From contig QYAI01000091.1 of NCBI GenBank assembly GCA_003988855.1, positions 170,762 through 234,761 on the forward strand: 64,000 nt of DNA. The letters are read 5' to 3'. The DNA comes from Arachnopeziza araneosa. Its lineage: Eukaryota; Ascomycota; Leotiomycetes; Helotiales; Arachnopezizaceae. Of this stretch, positions 22,354-32,701 are shown piece after piece. The notes under the pieces were generated by a model, which saw nothing but the letters and a program-made list of their open reading frames with translations, was not told the origin of the DNA and searched no databases. The position numbers were made by a program, and so were the translations under genes. The stretch's first letter is position 1. Each line of letters begins with the position of its first letter.

Positions 22354-24876
22354 GGTGAATTGACTGCTGAATATGGAGAGAGTGTAATTGTAAGTTGGCG
22401 TATTTAAAAATTTGAAGGGAATCTTAGAGCGAAACAAAATCCTTATATCATGTTTCGGCGCGAAAATCGGCCAAAGTACGTAAATATAAAATCCAAAGAA
22501 TTCAAATTACAGAATCCGAAATACGAAACTTGTGACTTCACTTCCGTAGTTGGCCGTAAATAGGTGTTACGGAATACGAAATGCGAAATAAGCAGCCGAC
22601 TTCTATACCCAACATTTTACAGGCATTAGCGGCATCGACCATTCATGATGGGTATATATCTAATCTCCAGGCTCGTGACGAGGATTTCGCGAGAACTTAG
22701 ATATTCCCTGCTCAAAGGTATTTGAATTCAAGTAAGCACAGATAGGTTGGGGCAAGGTTGCGGTGATGCATGGTGGAGACAGAATGCTGTCTCTGGCGAA
22801 GCCATCAGAAGCGTTCGAAAATTTATGTCCATACTTCGCTGCTAGCTTTATATTTGGTTAGTCGTTATATGTCGTAAATGATGTAAAACTCTTTGGACAA
22901 CTGTGCATGACTGATGGAACGTAGAACTAGCGAATAGCACAAGAATCCAGAAGTTGCACAAGAGTCTAACTTAAACTCACCAGTTAATCAATCCCCTCGC
23001 CCAGTCAATAACAGAATGACACTCAGTGTACTCTTCATTCGCACTCAAGTCTTGTCCCGACTAATTAATGCGCTGTATTCCTGACCAATCCTGAGTTAAT
23101 GATTACACGCCTGAATTCTTCGTCATCTGCTTCCACTGCAGGTTCTCCGCTCCCGGTCCTCTTGATAGCAGAGTGAGCGAGGTTGTCTCTCCCTTACTCC
23201 AGCTGTAGCCGTGAACATGAATAATCCTCAATTCCACATGCAACATCCATGCTTTGCCTATATTCCTTTTCTAGCCGTGGCGCGAACGTCGTACCAAGTA
23301 CCACAAACACAACTAAGGCAGCGTGAATGTCAATTGAAATGAAACTCGGCGTCAGATTCGCATCGGGAGCTTACCTGCAGAAACCATACCCTTAATTAGC
23401 GCCCCGATACGAGATGGTGAAAACTTCCCGCTCATGATTCTTCTGTAGCGGGCCACACCTCCAAGCACCTACGTCTTAGGCTCCAGTTTAATTGTGTGCC
23501 CCGGTCCACCACCTCAGAGGGGCCTAGTATTCGGCTCATAAGAAAGCCGTGGGAAATCATAGTAGCGGTCTGACAGACTGAAGATCTTTTCTCAGGATGA
23601 GGTATCAAGCTCACAGTGGTGCTCGTACCTCCAGGACGTGGAATAGGACGATGATAGAGGGGCTATTAGCAGAGAGCGAGGCCGCATATAGCGTCATAAT
23701 TGTGGCTAATTCTACACTGAATATACCTACAGGTGCAGTTGTCGTATTCCAAACCCTCGGTAGGTATTGATATAGAAGCAATCGATACCTCATGAAGGGC
23801 TTGTTCATATAACCATCAATGGAAAGTTTAGCTGAAGAAAAGAACGTGATGGGTCAAGTTTTGCTCAACTGGAGTCCTCTAAACAGCTATCCAGGAGGAG
23901 CTTTGCTTTCACTAACGTATTCAACCATTCCCACTAACCATTATCTATATTCAAACGGTACGAAGCTGTTCAATCCGACATTTTAACTGATGTATCACCG
24001 CTATTGGGCGCGGATCAGTGACAGCAGTGCAGATGCCCTGGATGTCGTGTCTATTGTAAGGTAGTACATGGGATATTAGGTGCATTGGTGGATAATTTGA
24101 ACTTTCCGGACTTTGGGCCAGTGAGAAGTCTAAGCGAATCCCAGAGCTCTTCACGATGATATTCCCTTTCCTTTTCAAAAAAAACCAACCAACCATGACC
24201 CTCCAAATCCTTCTATAACTCAATGTACAGAAGTTCTTCTATTACGTTTTGAATGTTCGATTTGCTGCTCTCGCGAGTGACAAAAGATCTTGCGACTCTA
24301 TCACTCGCTTATCCCTTTTCTATCTTTTTACACCCAAAATCCTTTACCTTTGCCACGCTTGTTGCTCGCCCCTCTTTATTATCCGATCCATTCTAACCAG
24401 GTTCCCTAATCAGCTGTGCTGCAGCTAAGAATGCCACGCCAGGATGACATTGGCAGCTTCAACCAGAATCCACAGAATGGGGGGGAGATGCGAGAGAGGG
24501 AGAGAATTTGTTGGCTATGTGGAAAGCCGTACAAAGCCTTGGTAATGATGAGACTTTACAGTTCTGGGCGGAAAGTTCTGCAGGGATGAGACCTGGGTAC
24601 GATATCGGGGCGGTGGCGAGAGAAGCAGAAAGATCTGCCGATGCCTTTGTCTGCTCTTTTGTCTTGTCTTCAGCTTAAGAACAATCAGTTTAAATTTCCG
24701 AATTCACTTACGCGCACACAATTTGATCATCCAATTTGAAATTCTATGCTCGTGCTGTGCACTCAATCTTGATATTTCTGATCAAAGGATAAGAACAGTT
24801 AAGTCATACAATAATCAACATCAATTTTAAGGAATATTATGGCGGGACAACTATGAATAAGGCCCCTGTCATCTTG
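22354..24876. other. 2.5-kb gene-poor region
   Basis: Only short frames occur (60-90 codons), none with a domain. A short frame at 24431 (MPRQDDIGSFNQ...RICWLCGKPYKAL) has a CxxC pair but no closing pair. Near 22440-22620 the motif TACGAAAT/TACGAAAC recurs several times. I see no further genes. Confidence 0.5.
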
Positions 24877-26064
24877 TCAACTCTCCCTTCGCTTGATATG
24901 CCTAGAAGCTGATTTTGGAGGGGTGAGTTTGGGTGCGAGATTAGGGACGGAAGCGGCAGTAGTAGCAGCAGCATGCATGGTGTCGACATGTATGTGGAGA
25001 GCAACCTTACTGTGAGTTGCCTTCTCTCGAGCCCAATCTTGTGCATTTCGGACCGTTTTTTGTGCCCTTTTGAAGTCTTCCAGAGACTCACTGGGCAGTA
25101 AGCCTTTAAGAGAAAATTGGTGGTATTGGAGCTTTTCCGGATAAGCAATGGTTCCGGAAGCCGCCGCGTGCTTCGTCATATTCCCTCTCCCAACTTGTGG
25201 ATAAGTGGCATGATTCGCATATATGTGGAGATACGAACCGTTGACAGCTGCGGTTAATGCCTGCGTATTGCCGAGAAATTCATCGGCAGGCCTAGACATG
25301 AATTGGTGGGCTTCCCAGGCAGCATCAACCATAACTGCACCATCATATGCAGCTTGCTTCGTGGCGGATGGCATCAAGCCATCAGGACCCTTTAGTTCAA
25401 CGCAGAACTTAGGCATAGCAGCACCATATGACGTCGGCGCCAGAGCAGGCCCGAGAGCCTCGACTGCTTCAGGAGGATATTGGTTGTGCCGAAAGCTCTC
25501 AGAGATGTCTGGCTTTGGATCCGATATGTTCGCTGTGATGGCAGATTCTACCTCAGTCCATTGGAAGTTTGTATTCTGACTGTATCCAAAAAGGTCCCGG
25601 TTACGGGGTTTCTTAGCAAGAAGGGGCCAAACATTTGTTATTACTGTATACTCGTTTTCAGCCTGAGCAACTTCATCGAGATATTCCTGATAGTCGTCTT
25701 CATTAGCCGATTGGGATTCCCGGTCTTTATTTAAGAATTTCTTGATGTCAGCCAGATCCTCTGGCGGCTGTGCATGTGGGTGTCCAAAACGGACTCCATT
25801 CTCCCACAACCGCTCCCCGAACTTCTTGTCCGTCGTAGCGGTTTTGGCCTTGCTAGAGCTGGTTCTGGTGCCCGACCCCGATTCTAACTCGCTGGTTTTC
25901 TTTTTCCTACCCATTTCTTGCTCGAATCTCTGGAGGTTATAATGCGTAAGCCTGGCCTTTCGTAATCGGGGAGGCTTTTGAACTCCGGAAAGCGATAGCG
26001 GAGGAGGAGAAGTTTTTTTAATGCTAACCAAAGGTCTGACCTCTCTTTTTGATCTCAAGATCAT
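24877..26064 (-). CDS. Conserved fungal protein with D...ExK residues (PD-(D/E)xK-like, tentative)
   Basis: A single open frame of 395 codons. The first 50 codons are basic and low in complexity, and a later Met (MGRKKKTSE, 25914) is an alternative start. The core reads DPKPDISESFRHNQYP, then a spacer, then MPKFCVELKGPDGLMPSATKQAAYDGA, and later NTQALTAAVNGSYLHIYANHA. An acidic Asp, an E-x-K on the next strand and a following Gln-containing helix are what a PD-(D/E)xK nuclease fold would show. Related fungal proteins, expanded in many genomes, carry this core (DUF7924-like, from memory). Nuclease activity is inference; the protein could be catalytically inert. The C-terminus ends in basic ASRHIKRRES. 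Confidence 0.7.
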   Translation of the reverse strand: MILRSKREVRPLVSIKKTSPPPLSLSGVQKPPRLRKARLTHYNLQRFEQEMGRKKKTSELESGSGTRTSSSKAKTATTDKKFGERLWENGVRFGHPHAQPPEDLADIKKFLNKDRESQSANEDDYQEYLDEVAQAENEYTVITNVWPLLAKKPRNRDLFGYSQNTNFQWTEVESAITANISDPKPDISESFRHNQYPPEAVEALGPALAPTSYGAAMPKFCVELKGPDGLMPSATKQAAYDGAVMVDAAWEAHQFMSRPADEFLGNTQALTAAVNGSYLHIYANHATYPQVGRGNMTKHAAASGTIAYPEKLQYHQFSLKGLLPSESLEDFKRAQKTVRNAQDWAREKATHSKVALHIHVDTMHAAATTAASVPNLAPKLTPPKSASRHIKRRES

Positions 26065-26856
26065 AGTGACGATGCTGGAAAGGGTTAGAATTTATCGTAT
26101 GAGTCGCAAGGCTGAACCAGCGCTTACCGTTGGTCCTAGAAGCTCTAGGACGAGCGTGGGGCCCGACCGAGGGCATCTAATCGATTCCTTTCACATTGCG
26201 GTAGCATAGCGCAGAACAAAGAATATATGATTGAGGATAGTCTAACTTTAGGTGAACTGCCCAGGTTCGCATTAGGACACGCTAGTACGGATCTAGAAAG
26301 CGGTGACACAAGCCCCACTGCGAAGTTCCGCTTAAAATGCATGTCCTTGATAACATTAAATAAGCAATATTCCTGCAACCAAAATCAAGCGCGGCTTTAG
26401 CTCACGTATGTCCTCTCAATTAGCATGATGACAAACTGAAAACTAACATTTATAGTTGGGAGAGCGTATGTTTCCCGAAAAAGTCGCACCAACCAGACAG
26501 TTTGCTAACCTCCCTAATTAGGCCAGACTGAAGTACACTTCAGACATTGAAATCTGGAGGCACTGTGTTCGATCCACAGAAGCCGCATTATCTGCGAATT
26601 GAGGTACACCTCAATTAAAGAACACAATTTTTTTTTTGGGTGGGTGGGTGGGCCTCTCGGTTACTTAGGTGATTAGTTCGGTTATTTTAATCGGAAATTA
26701 CAAAGTCTGCACGCTGCAATATGATGGCCTTGTCTTCAGAGTTATACATGCTGAGATTATTGGTTCTTGAGCTTTGAATGACGATGAATGGTTTTATTTT
26801 ACAACACAGACATCCGTCAGCATCAGATGTCTTCGTGGATAACAAGTCAATGTCAT
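26065..26856. other. Intergenic with two small hairpins
   Basis: No gene is seen. Two stem-loops with an AC loop occur: CTGAAGT-AC-ACTTCAG near 26528-26543 and AATTGAGGT-AC-ACCTCAATT near 26598-26617. A poly-T plus GGGTGGGTGGGT stretch lies at about 26629-26651. Confidence 0.5.
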
Positions 26857-27719
26857 TCAATAAGCCGAAAACCCATCCTTGTTGATTAACTTCCCCACAT
26901 CCGCATCCCTCTTCCCCTCCACCACATCCCTCAAAAACAAGCCTCCGACGCTTGGATGTTTCCCTCCCATAGTCGCTATCACATCTCTCATACCGCCCAA
27001 ATTGGTGAGCAAGAACCCAGGACCACACGCCCAAACCTTGACGCCATCGGCCTGTAGTTTGTGATTCCAGTCCAGCATCAGCATGTTCAGTGCCACTTTG
27101 CTGCAGCGATACGCAATCGTGTCGAAACCAAGCATGGGTTTGGGCCACCCGGCGGGTTGTGGTGGGGTTGGAAAGTACTTTTCCGCTGCAATGGTGATTT
27201 GGGAGAGGCCGGCGACGAAGAGGAGGCGTGGATCGCTGGATTTGAAGAGGAGGGGCATGAAGACTGTGGTCATGATGTGCGTGCCGGTGACGTTCACATC
27301 GTAGGATCTGTTGTAGCATTCGCGAAGGGTGAGTTTACCTTCCAGGTATTCTTTGTAGAATGAGGCTCCTGATATCTGTTAATTTTCTGATGTCATGTCT
27401 TGGCTCAGATGAGGAGAAGGGATAGGAACATACCAGCGTTGTTGACAAGAGCGTCGAGATATCCTGAATTGGCTTTTACTTGCTCAAATGCTTTTTCAAT
27501 TGATTCATCGCTTGTGATATCCACGGGAAGCCCTTCCATCGTGCTGGAGGAGTCGGGGACTTCTTTGTGCAGCTCCGAGATGGCACCTTGGGCTTTTTCG
27601 AGCGTTCGACAACCTACCAAGAGGTGGTAGGGGTTGCTGGATTGGAGGAAAGCCTTGACGGTCTCGTAGCCGATACCACTATTAGCTCCAGTGACGAGGA
27701 CGATTTTTCGTGCAGCCAT
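26857..27719 (-). CDS. Short-chain dehydrogenase/reductase
   Basis: Two exons, 27434-27719 and 26857-27368, 265 residues. The Rossmann glycine motif is KIVLVTGANSGIGYET (TGxxxGIG). DALVNNAG sits just before the intron, and splicing to ASFYKEYLEG restores the frame. Catalytic residues are the Ser in LFVAGLS and YRCSK (Tyr-x3-Lys). GLPVDITSDES matches the adenine-binding Asp region. This is a classical SDR using NAD(P)H; LLVGCRT (Arg after the second strand) suggests NADPH preference. The C-terminus ENDs as LINKDGFSAY, like the carbonyl-reductase/secondary-metabolism SDRs of fungi. The substrate is unknown. Confidence 0.93.
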
Positions 27720-28207
27720 TGTGGTGTTTTAGTTTGGTCGGGAGGTTGGTGAATGTATTTTGGTTCGAGCGGAGGAGTTTGCTCTGAGATAGAGTCTTCA
27801 ACAGTTGAGTTTCCCTCCTATTTATATTCCAGTATTTGGACTCCATACTGAAAGACCAAAGAGGAGATACGTCGCATTACTGGACGAAAGTGGAGTTTAC
27901 GGAGCTAGAATGCTCGCGAGTATTGACAAATCGGGTTAGATTTATCTTCTTCATGTCAAGCCTGAACGCCCGCTCCCGCGATTCCGGAATTGATAATGGG
28001 GTTTGTAAGGCTTACTAGCAGTAGGAAATCCCATTGCGAGCCTCCTTCTGGAGTTAACTTATCTCCGCCCACGTATCGCCTGGTGACTCGTAAGCGAATC
28101 TTGTGCTATTCGGTGGTTTAGCCTCATGAATACACTTGACAGCAGTAAACCTCGTCCTGAGAAGTCTGAATCCACTCACGTGACTCTCCTCACTGATACT
28201 TCAATCG
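27720..28207. other. Divergent intergenic region
   Basis: It is the promoter side of the dehydrogenase gene. No other feature is seen except CTCACGTGACTC near 28176. Confidence 0.5.
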
Positions 28208-28570
28208 ATGAACCGATTTCGTTCTCCCTCTCTTCCGCTTGAGCTGCGACAAGTGATTTGCGAACTGGCGTCTTTGCATTCAAGACTGATTGAAGTACTT
28301 GACTTGGTTATGGATTCGTCAACACTCTTTGTCTGATTATGCGTTGTTGGTACTCTATATGTCTGTCGAGAGTCACGCCATATTGCGCTCAAGCACTACT
28401 GTTTGACTGTGCATTCACGCTTACGATATCCCTTCTATGTTCACCCGAAACTAGATATACTCTTCCTCACAAAGCAACATCAATTTCGCAGCCTATACGG
28501 CTGGAACTTTGCAGCATCACGGTGGTTGGCCAGTTCGAGCTTCTGCGTAACCTTTGATGACCCGGCCTAG
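28208..28570 (+). pseudogene. 2EXR-domain protein, truncated and interrupted
   Basis: The frame from ATG 28208 reads SLPLELRQVICELASLHSR, then VCRESRHIALKHYC, then PFYVHPKLDILFLTKQHQFRSLYG. These are the successive motifs of the fungal 2EXR family (F-x-x-LP-x-E-[LI]-R, CRESR..AL, [YF]..P..D.L[FY]). An in-frame TGA at 28334-28336 separates the first motif from the rest, and the frame closes at 28570 long before the usual 250-350 residues. An undetected intron around the TGA is possible but no good donor is seen. Confidence 0.7.
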
Positions 28571-29176
28571 GCTGGGTAAAGAAAGAGGTAAGGAGTCTCA
28601 TGCCTCGCACAAGTGCAGATTTCCTCCTAAAAGAAAAAGTCTTTAATTTCATTGTAGAGGTTTGATAGCATCATGATTTCCTCCGTGTACATCCGCATGT
28701 TTCTACCATTGTCCAGCGCCTCCTTTATTCAAACTTTCCAACCTATACTTATGTGTTCAAAGAAATAATATAAAAGCTGTATGACAATGTTGAAACAGAG
28801 TTTGAAAGCTCAACGGGAAATTTCTTCTTCTATACCTATCTGCTTGATCAAAAACTTTTTCGGACAGGGCGGGAACGATTGCTTGTCTCTCATAATTCAA
28901 ATTTGTTTGACTGATATGCTCAATCTCTGACTTTATCTAAGCTGGTTTTTGCTCTTGCATTTGGAGTGCTTCTTGGCACCTTGAAACCTTGTTTAGTTGG
29001 ACTGAGACGTCATATATCCGGTTTGAAAGGCCAGCACCAACTTTTCTTTGAAGTTTTTCAATCGTACTTGACCCAATTGCTAGAGATTCTCGATAATCCT
29101 CAAGGTCGGAAAGCCTCGTCGAATCCTGTCTAATTGTTTCATGATATCCTGAGTAATTCATTGAGCTTTGAGTAAT
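28571..29176. other. Intergenic, no gene supported
   Basis: A 74-codon minus-strand frame at 28937-29161 is coil-like but has no support. Nothing else is seen. Confidence 0.45.
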
Positions 29177-29859
29177 CTATCCTAGCCTCGAAACTAACAA
29201 GAGTATTGAAAAGATTGGCGCCAACCATAGACTCGGCCGATCGGTCGCGCCAACTTTTAGCCCATCACTCGTGACGATACTCTGGCTATTAGTCGGCGTA
29301 GCTGAAACTGAGGCAAATGCTTGTGTCGGCGCTCGAGTAGCTGCTGTGGTCGAACTAGCTGCCGCAGAAGATGAATTATTATCATCATCGTCGTCATCAT
29401 CATCCTCATCCTCGTCCTCATCATCATCATCACCACCGTGTTCATCATTGCCGCCATGTTCATCATCACCGCCATCTGCTCCATCCTCTCCATTGACCCC
29501 TCCTATCTCACCAGGATTCGGATTTGATGTATTGCCCTCGCCCTCGCCCTCTCCGGGATCGGATTCGATAGGGTGCGGTTCCACGGGAGGGGCTTCCACA
29601 GGAGAGATTTCAACGGGAGGGATTTCGACAAAATCAAAATGTTTGGAAAGAGATCGGCTGTCTTCTCGCTTGGCGGAGGTTTCTAGCATGTTCGTCAGTA
29701 AAGCTATGCAAATGGTGGGGTAGGGTTTTAACCTCTTTCAAGAGAGCTGTACTGATCGATCTGCCTCTTCTCATAATCTTGTATGAAATCGCTTTCTCCA
29801 AGAGCCAATTCCGTGAGAGCGAGGAGTAGTAATAATGATGGCGCAATTGTGTATTTCAT
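29177..29859 (-). CDS. Asp-rich, GPI-anchored secreted protein
   Basis: Two exons, 29733-29859 and 29177-29682, 210 residues. MKYTIAPSLLLLLALTELALG is a signal peptide. The intron (GTTAAA...TAG, 50 nt) joins SLER to ETSAKRED. The mature chain has Pro/Val repeats (PPVEISPVEAPPVEPHPIE), a Gly-rich acidic part (EHGGNDEHGGDDDDED), a run of about 15 acidic residues, a Ser/Ala/Thr stalk and a hydrophobic C-terminus (LWLAPIFSILLLVSRLG) that fits GPI attachment. No known domain is present. The aspartate run could bind Ca2+ or other cations at the cell surface, which is speculation. The GAT/GAC codon run makes this locus prone to length variation. Confidence 0.75.
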
Positions 29860-30920
29860 CTTGAAAGCTGTTTCGGATGCGAGATACAAATACGAATAGA
29901 AAAGATATCAGATACTTTGATTGATCTCTGAGTTCGTAAGCACTGGTTTAGGATGATACTTTTGAAAAAGCTTCAGTTCATCTCGTCATTCACCAGTGAG
30001 GTGCTGCCCTCAATAATGTATGACAGGTCGATCCAACGAGACACTCCTGAAACAGCCCTTGATCTGAGCCGCAGCCATGTTCTAAGCCCTGTTAGTCAGA
30101 TCCTAATGAATAAATAGAGCTTATTTTGACCGCTGCGGCCTAGAGATTTGATAGCTCACCATTCTTTGACATTTTGCTGCGAGGATGGCTTGGCAGCTTG
30201 TGGTGAGAGAGGCGCAGCGTTTCAGCCCAACAAGCCGATTAAGGAGATGAGGGATCATGAAACGGCGTCATTTCTTATATAATGCGCTATATTTCTCTTG
30301 ACGGATGCGTGTTTGGAGTTTCTATCGGTTTCTGGGTTCTTGGGCCTGTTTCTATCACGTGCATTTAATTATGGGGAGCAACTGGGATGCATTTTCGACA
30401 CTAGCTACGGGAATCTCTCATTAACAATTATACACTTGATTAAAGTTCCCGCGATTCCTAGGGAAGAAATAGTACGATCCCATGCCAACTATCTCCCTCC
30501 AAAAAAATGTCACGTGTAGAGAAATCCTCGAGATTTTGTGGCTCAAAAAGTAGCGGACCAAGAGTCGAGTTAGCTCCCATCTAGCAGAGCGCTTCCGAGA
30601 TGGAGCACCTCCTGGGATAATTTGGCAAGTCATCTGCTTAACTTAACTCAACTAGTATCACTTAGCAAGTGATTTTGCCAACACACTAGAAATAAAGTTT
30701 ATTCCTTCAAACTGTGTGAGATCACAAGAAAGCTTAGCGAGACTATTTAAACTCCTCTTCTCGTCCCCATTTCCTTCTTCTTCCCACACCAGACTCCGAA
30801 GCAAACTATTGATTGCTTTTCATCGCCCAGCCGCCAAACCTCCTTGCATGCTCCTCCTCGACATACACCACAACTTATCATTAACCACTTTATTCACTAA
30901 GTGCGGCAGGAGGAGTTACA
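29860..30920. other. Intergenic, no gene recognised
   Basis: No domain or splice-linked frames are seen. TATCACGTGCAT at about 30354 and GTCACGTGTAG near 30509 are E-box-like sites. It probably holds promoters for the genes on both sides. Confidence 0.5.
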
Positions 30921-31670
30921 ATGAAGCCGGTTTGCTTAGAAGATGTATCTGCCCTGATAGAGAAGCAGTCATTGATGATGCTTAATCCGAATCTATTAGG
31001 CGCCTACTATATCAGTCAAATTATCGCCTCTAGAGGCAATATCGTTACGACGACAGGCACAATAACCCTTCCCACTGAGCTATGGCAAAGCATTTTATCC
31101 TACGCTTTAGTTGAAGATGATGACGCCGAAGGTGGCACCCCTAAATCATTTACTTTTGTTCAGGCAGTTGGCTTGTGGGACTCGACAAACTCAAAAATCC
31201 TGCGCTGTCGGAGAATACATCTGATCCAATCTTCGTTCTGCGGAGCATCCCTCGAATCCAGCGACGAAGTATCTGCATTCGAAGAATTCATGAAAACGCC
31301 AGAAAATCCAGATACCCCCGGCCCCTCTACGGTAATGGCTATTGAACGAAGCGATCACAAGTATCACGAAAACACTTTCGATATCCTCATGACTGATACA
31401 GTAAACAGTCCTCCAATCGTGGTAGCGTGTCTCTTTTCCGACCTTACCGTTCCAGATATTATTGCATTCAAAGGAAGCTGGAGCTGCTGGGTCTGCGGAG
31501 GTGAAAGGTATATATGCCCACGTTGTACTAGGAGAGTAGCTGCAAGGTTCGATGTGGATATAGGTGGCGCGGTGGACGTTGCATGCCCACTTTGCCTTGG
31601 CCTTGAATTTTCTCGTAAGCATAAGGATTTCCTCAGAGAGTATTACTGGGAGGACCCACCGGAGGCGTAG
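30921..31670 (+). CDS. Hypothetical protein with F-box-like helix and zinc-ribbon-like Cys pairs
   Basis: A single exon of 249 residues. Residues about 45-65 (GTITLPTELWQSILSYALVEDDD) look like the first helix of an F-box. The C-terminal 75 residues carry CWVCGGERYICPRCTRRVAAR and later ACPLCLG, three CxxC pairs that could bind one or two zinc ions. The middle is unremarkable. No function is assigned; a link to ubiquitin-ligase adaptors is only a possibility. Immediately downstream lies a TA-flanked inverted-repeat element. The start could also be one of the nearby Met codons at residues 19-20. Confidence 0.6.
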   Translation: MKPVCLEDVSALIEKQSLMMLNPNLLGAYYISQIIASRGNIVTTTGTITLPTELWQSILSYALVEDDDAEGGTPKSFTFVQAVGLWDSTNSKILRCRRIHLIQSSFCGASLESSDEVSAFEEFMKTPENPDTPGPSTVMAIERSDHKYHENTFDILMTDTVNSPPIVVACLFSDLTVPDIIAFKGSWSCWVCGGERYICPRCTRRVAARFDVDIGGAVDVACPLCLGLEFSRKHKDFLREYYWEDPPEA

Positions 31671-31750
31671 AACAAAGCAATAGATAATTGGCTTGAGGAA
31701 CGATTGATTGAGCTTGACTATGAATAGGACGTGTATTACTCAAATCATTA

Positions 31751-32372
31751 GGCTGCTCAAACCTACCCACGTTAATGCCATATTCCATGGAAAACCACGC
31801 TAATCATGGTTTTACCCATGGTTTATTTATTTTTTGCCACCCATGGAATATGACTTTTTGGTCGCTTTACCACGGTGGTAACCATGGGTAGTTAGTGGCT
31901 TGCCTTATTTCGTATATGCATGTTTTACTTTTAAAATAAGAGCAAAACATACTATAATAAGCGATTGAATAAGAACACTTTCTGCTTCTCGTACGGCAGA
32001 ACTTTCAAAGACTGAAGGAAAGCAGACTGAAGGAAAACAGACTAAAGAAAGGCAGACTGAGGAAAGCAGACTAAGAAAAGCAGACTAAGAGAAAGCAGGA
32101 AAAAGAAGTTATATAAAAGTAAAATTCTACGTATGTATACGTGTTTGTACGTGTTTATACGTGTTGTACCTATTTTTGTACGTGTTTGTACGCGTTTATA
32201 CGTGTTTGAGCCTTATTTACTTTATGCAAGCTACTATGCAAGCCACCACCCATAGGCGCCCTTGGTTAGTTGGCTTTTCTATGATTTATACCCACGCTAA
32301 AAAAGCCACTTCATGGGCCACCATGGTTAGTTGCTTGGAGGCTTCCACCCCATGGGCACCCATTGAGTAGCC
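31751..32372. mobile_element. TA-flanked terminal-inverted-repeat element (MITE-like)
   Basis: The left end GGCTGCTCAA and the right end TTGAGTAGCC are inverted copies (9 of 10 match), each directly flanked by TA, the target duplication of Tc1/mariner-type elements. The element is 622 bp, has no transposase frame and contains CCATGG-rich inverted segments near both ends (GCCATATTCCATGG / CCATGGAATATGAC, and ACCATGG copies). The middle has an A-rich stretch with repeated AAAGCAGACTAAG (about 32015-32100) and repeated ACGTGTTTGTACGTG units (about 32135-32210). It would be non-autonomous. Ends and TSD were read by eye; the TIR is short, so confidence is moderate. Confidence 0.62.
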
Positions 32373-32394
32373 TACTGATGATCAGAAAAGCTAT

Positions 32395-32520
32395 TAATTA
32401 ACTATTGATAGAGACTATTGAAAGAAGACGGTATGACAGGAACTGTGTTAGCTGTTTTTCTCGTACGAAAGGTATATGTAGAAAGCTTCGAGCACTTGTT
32501 GTTCTTTAGCCTCGAAAGCA
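32395..32520 (-). mobile_element. LTR-family fragment, minus orientation
   Basis: The blocks GACGGTATGACAGGAACTGTG, GTTAGCTGTTTTTCTCGTACG and AAGCTTCGAGCACTTGTTG are reverse-complement matches to the LTR copy at 63210 (GTGCTCGAAGCTT, CGTACGAGAGGAACAGC, ACAGTTCCTGT). Neither end is preserved. Confidence 0.65.
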
Positions 32521-32701
32521 CGTGATCACGAACGTAGTAGTTTCTATTCGTGACACTTTGAATAGTCTTAATTAAGAATATTCATGAACTGCAAACAGTT
32601 CTATCTTTGATTCGTGACTAACCCTTCTAAACCTGTTGGACTCTCTGGACCTGCTGGACCAGGTTCCAGGGTCCATCACGAGATCATCAGGTCAGATGTC
32701 C

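Noticed and set aside
26450..26620. tRNA-like words (GTTCGATCC) near the hairpins
   Set aside because: No acceptor stem, D-arm or anticodon arm can be drawn around them.
28937..29161. 74-codon minus-strand frame after the GPI protein
   Set aside because: No domain, no start context, and it would overlap the expected 3' untranslated region.
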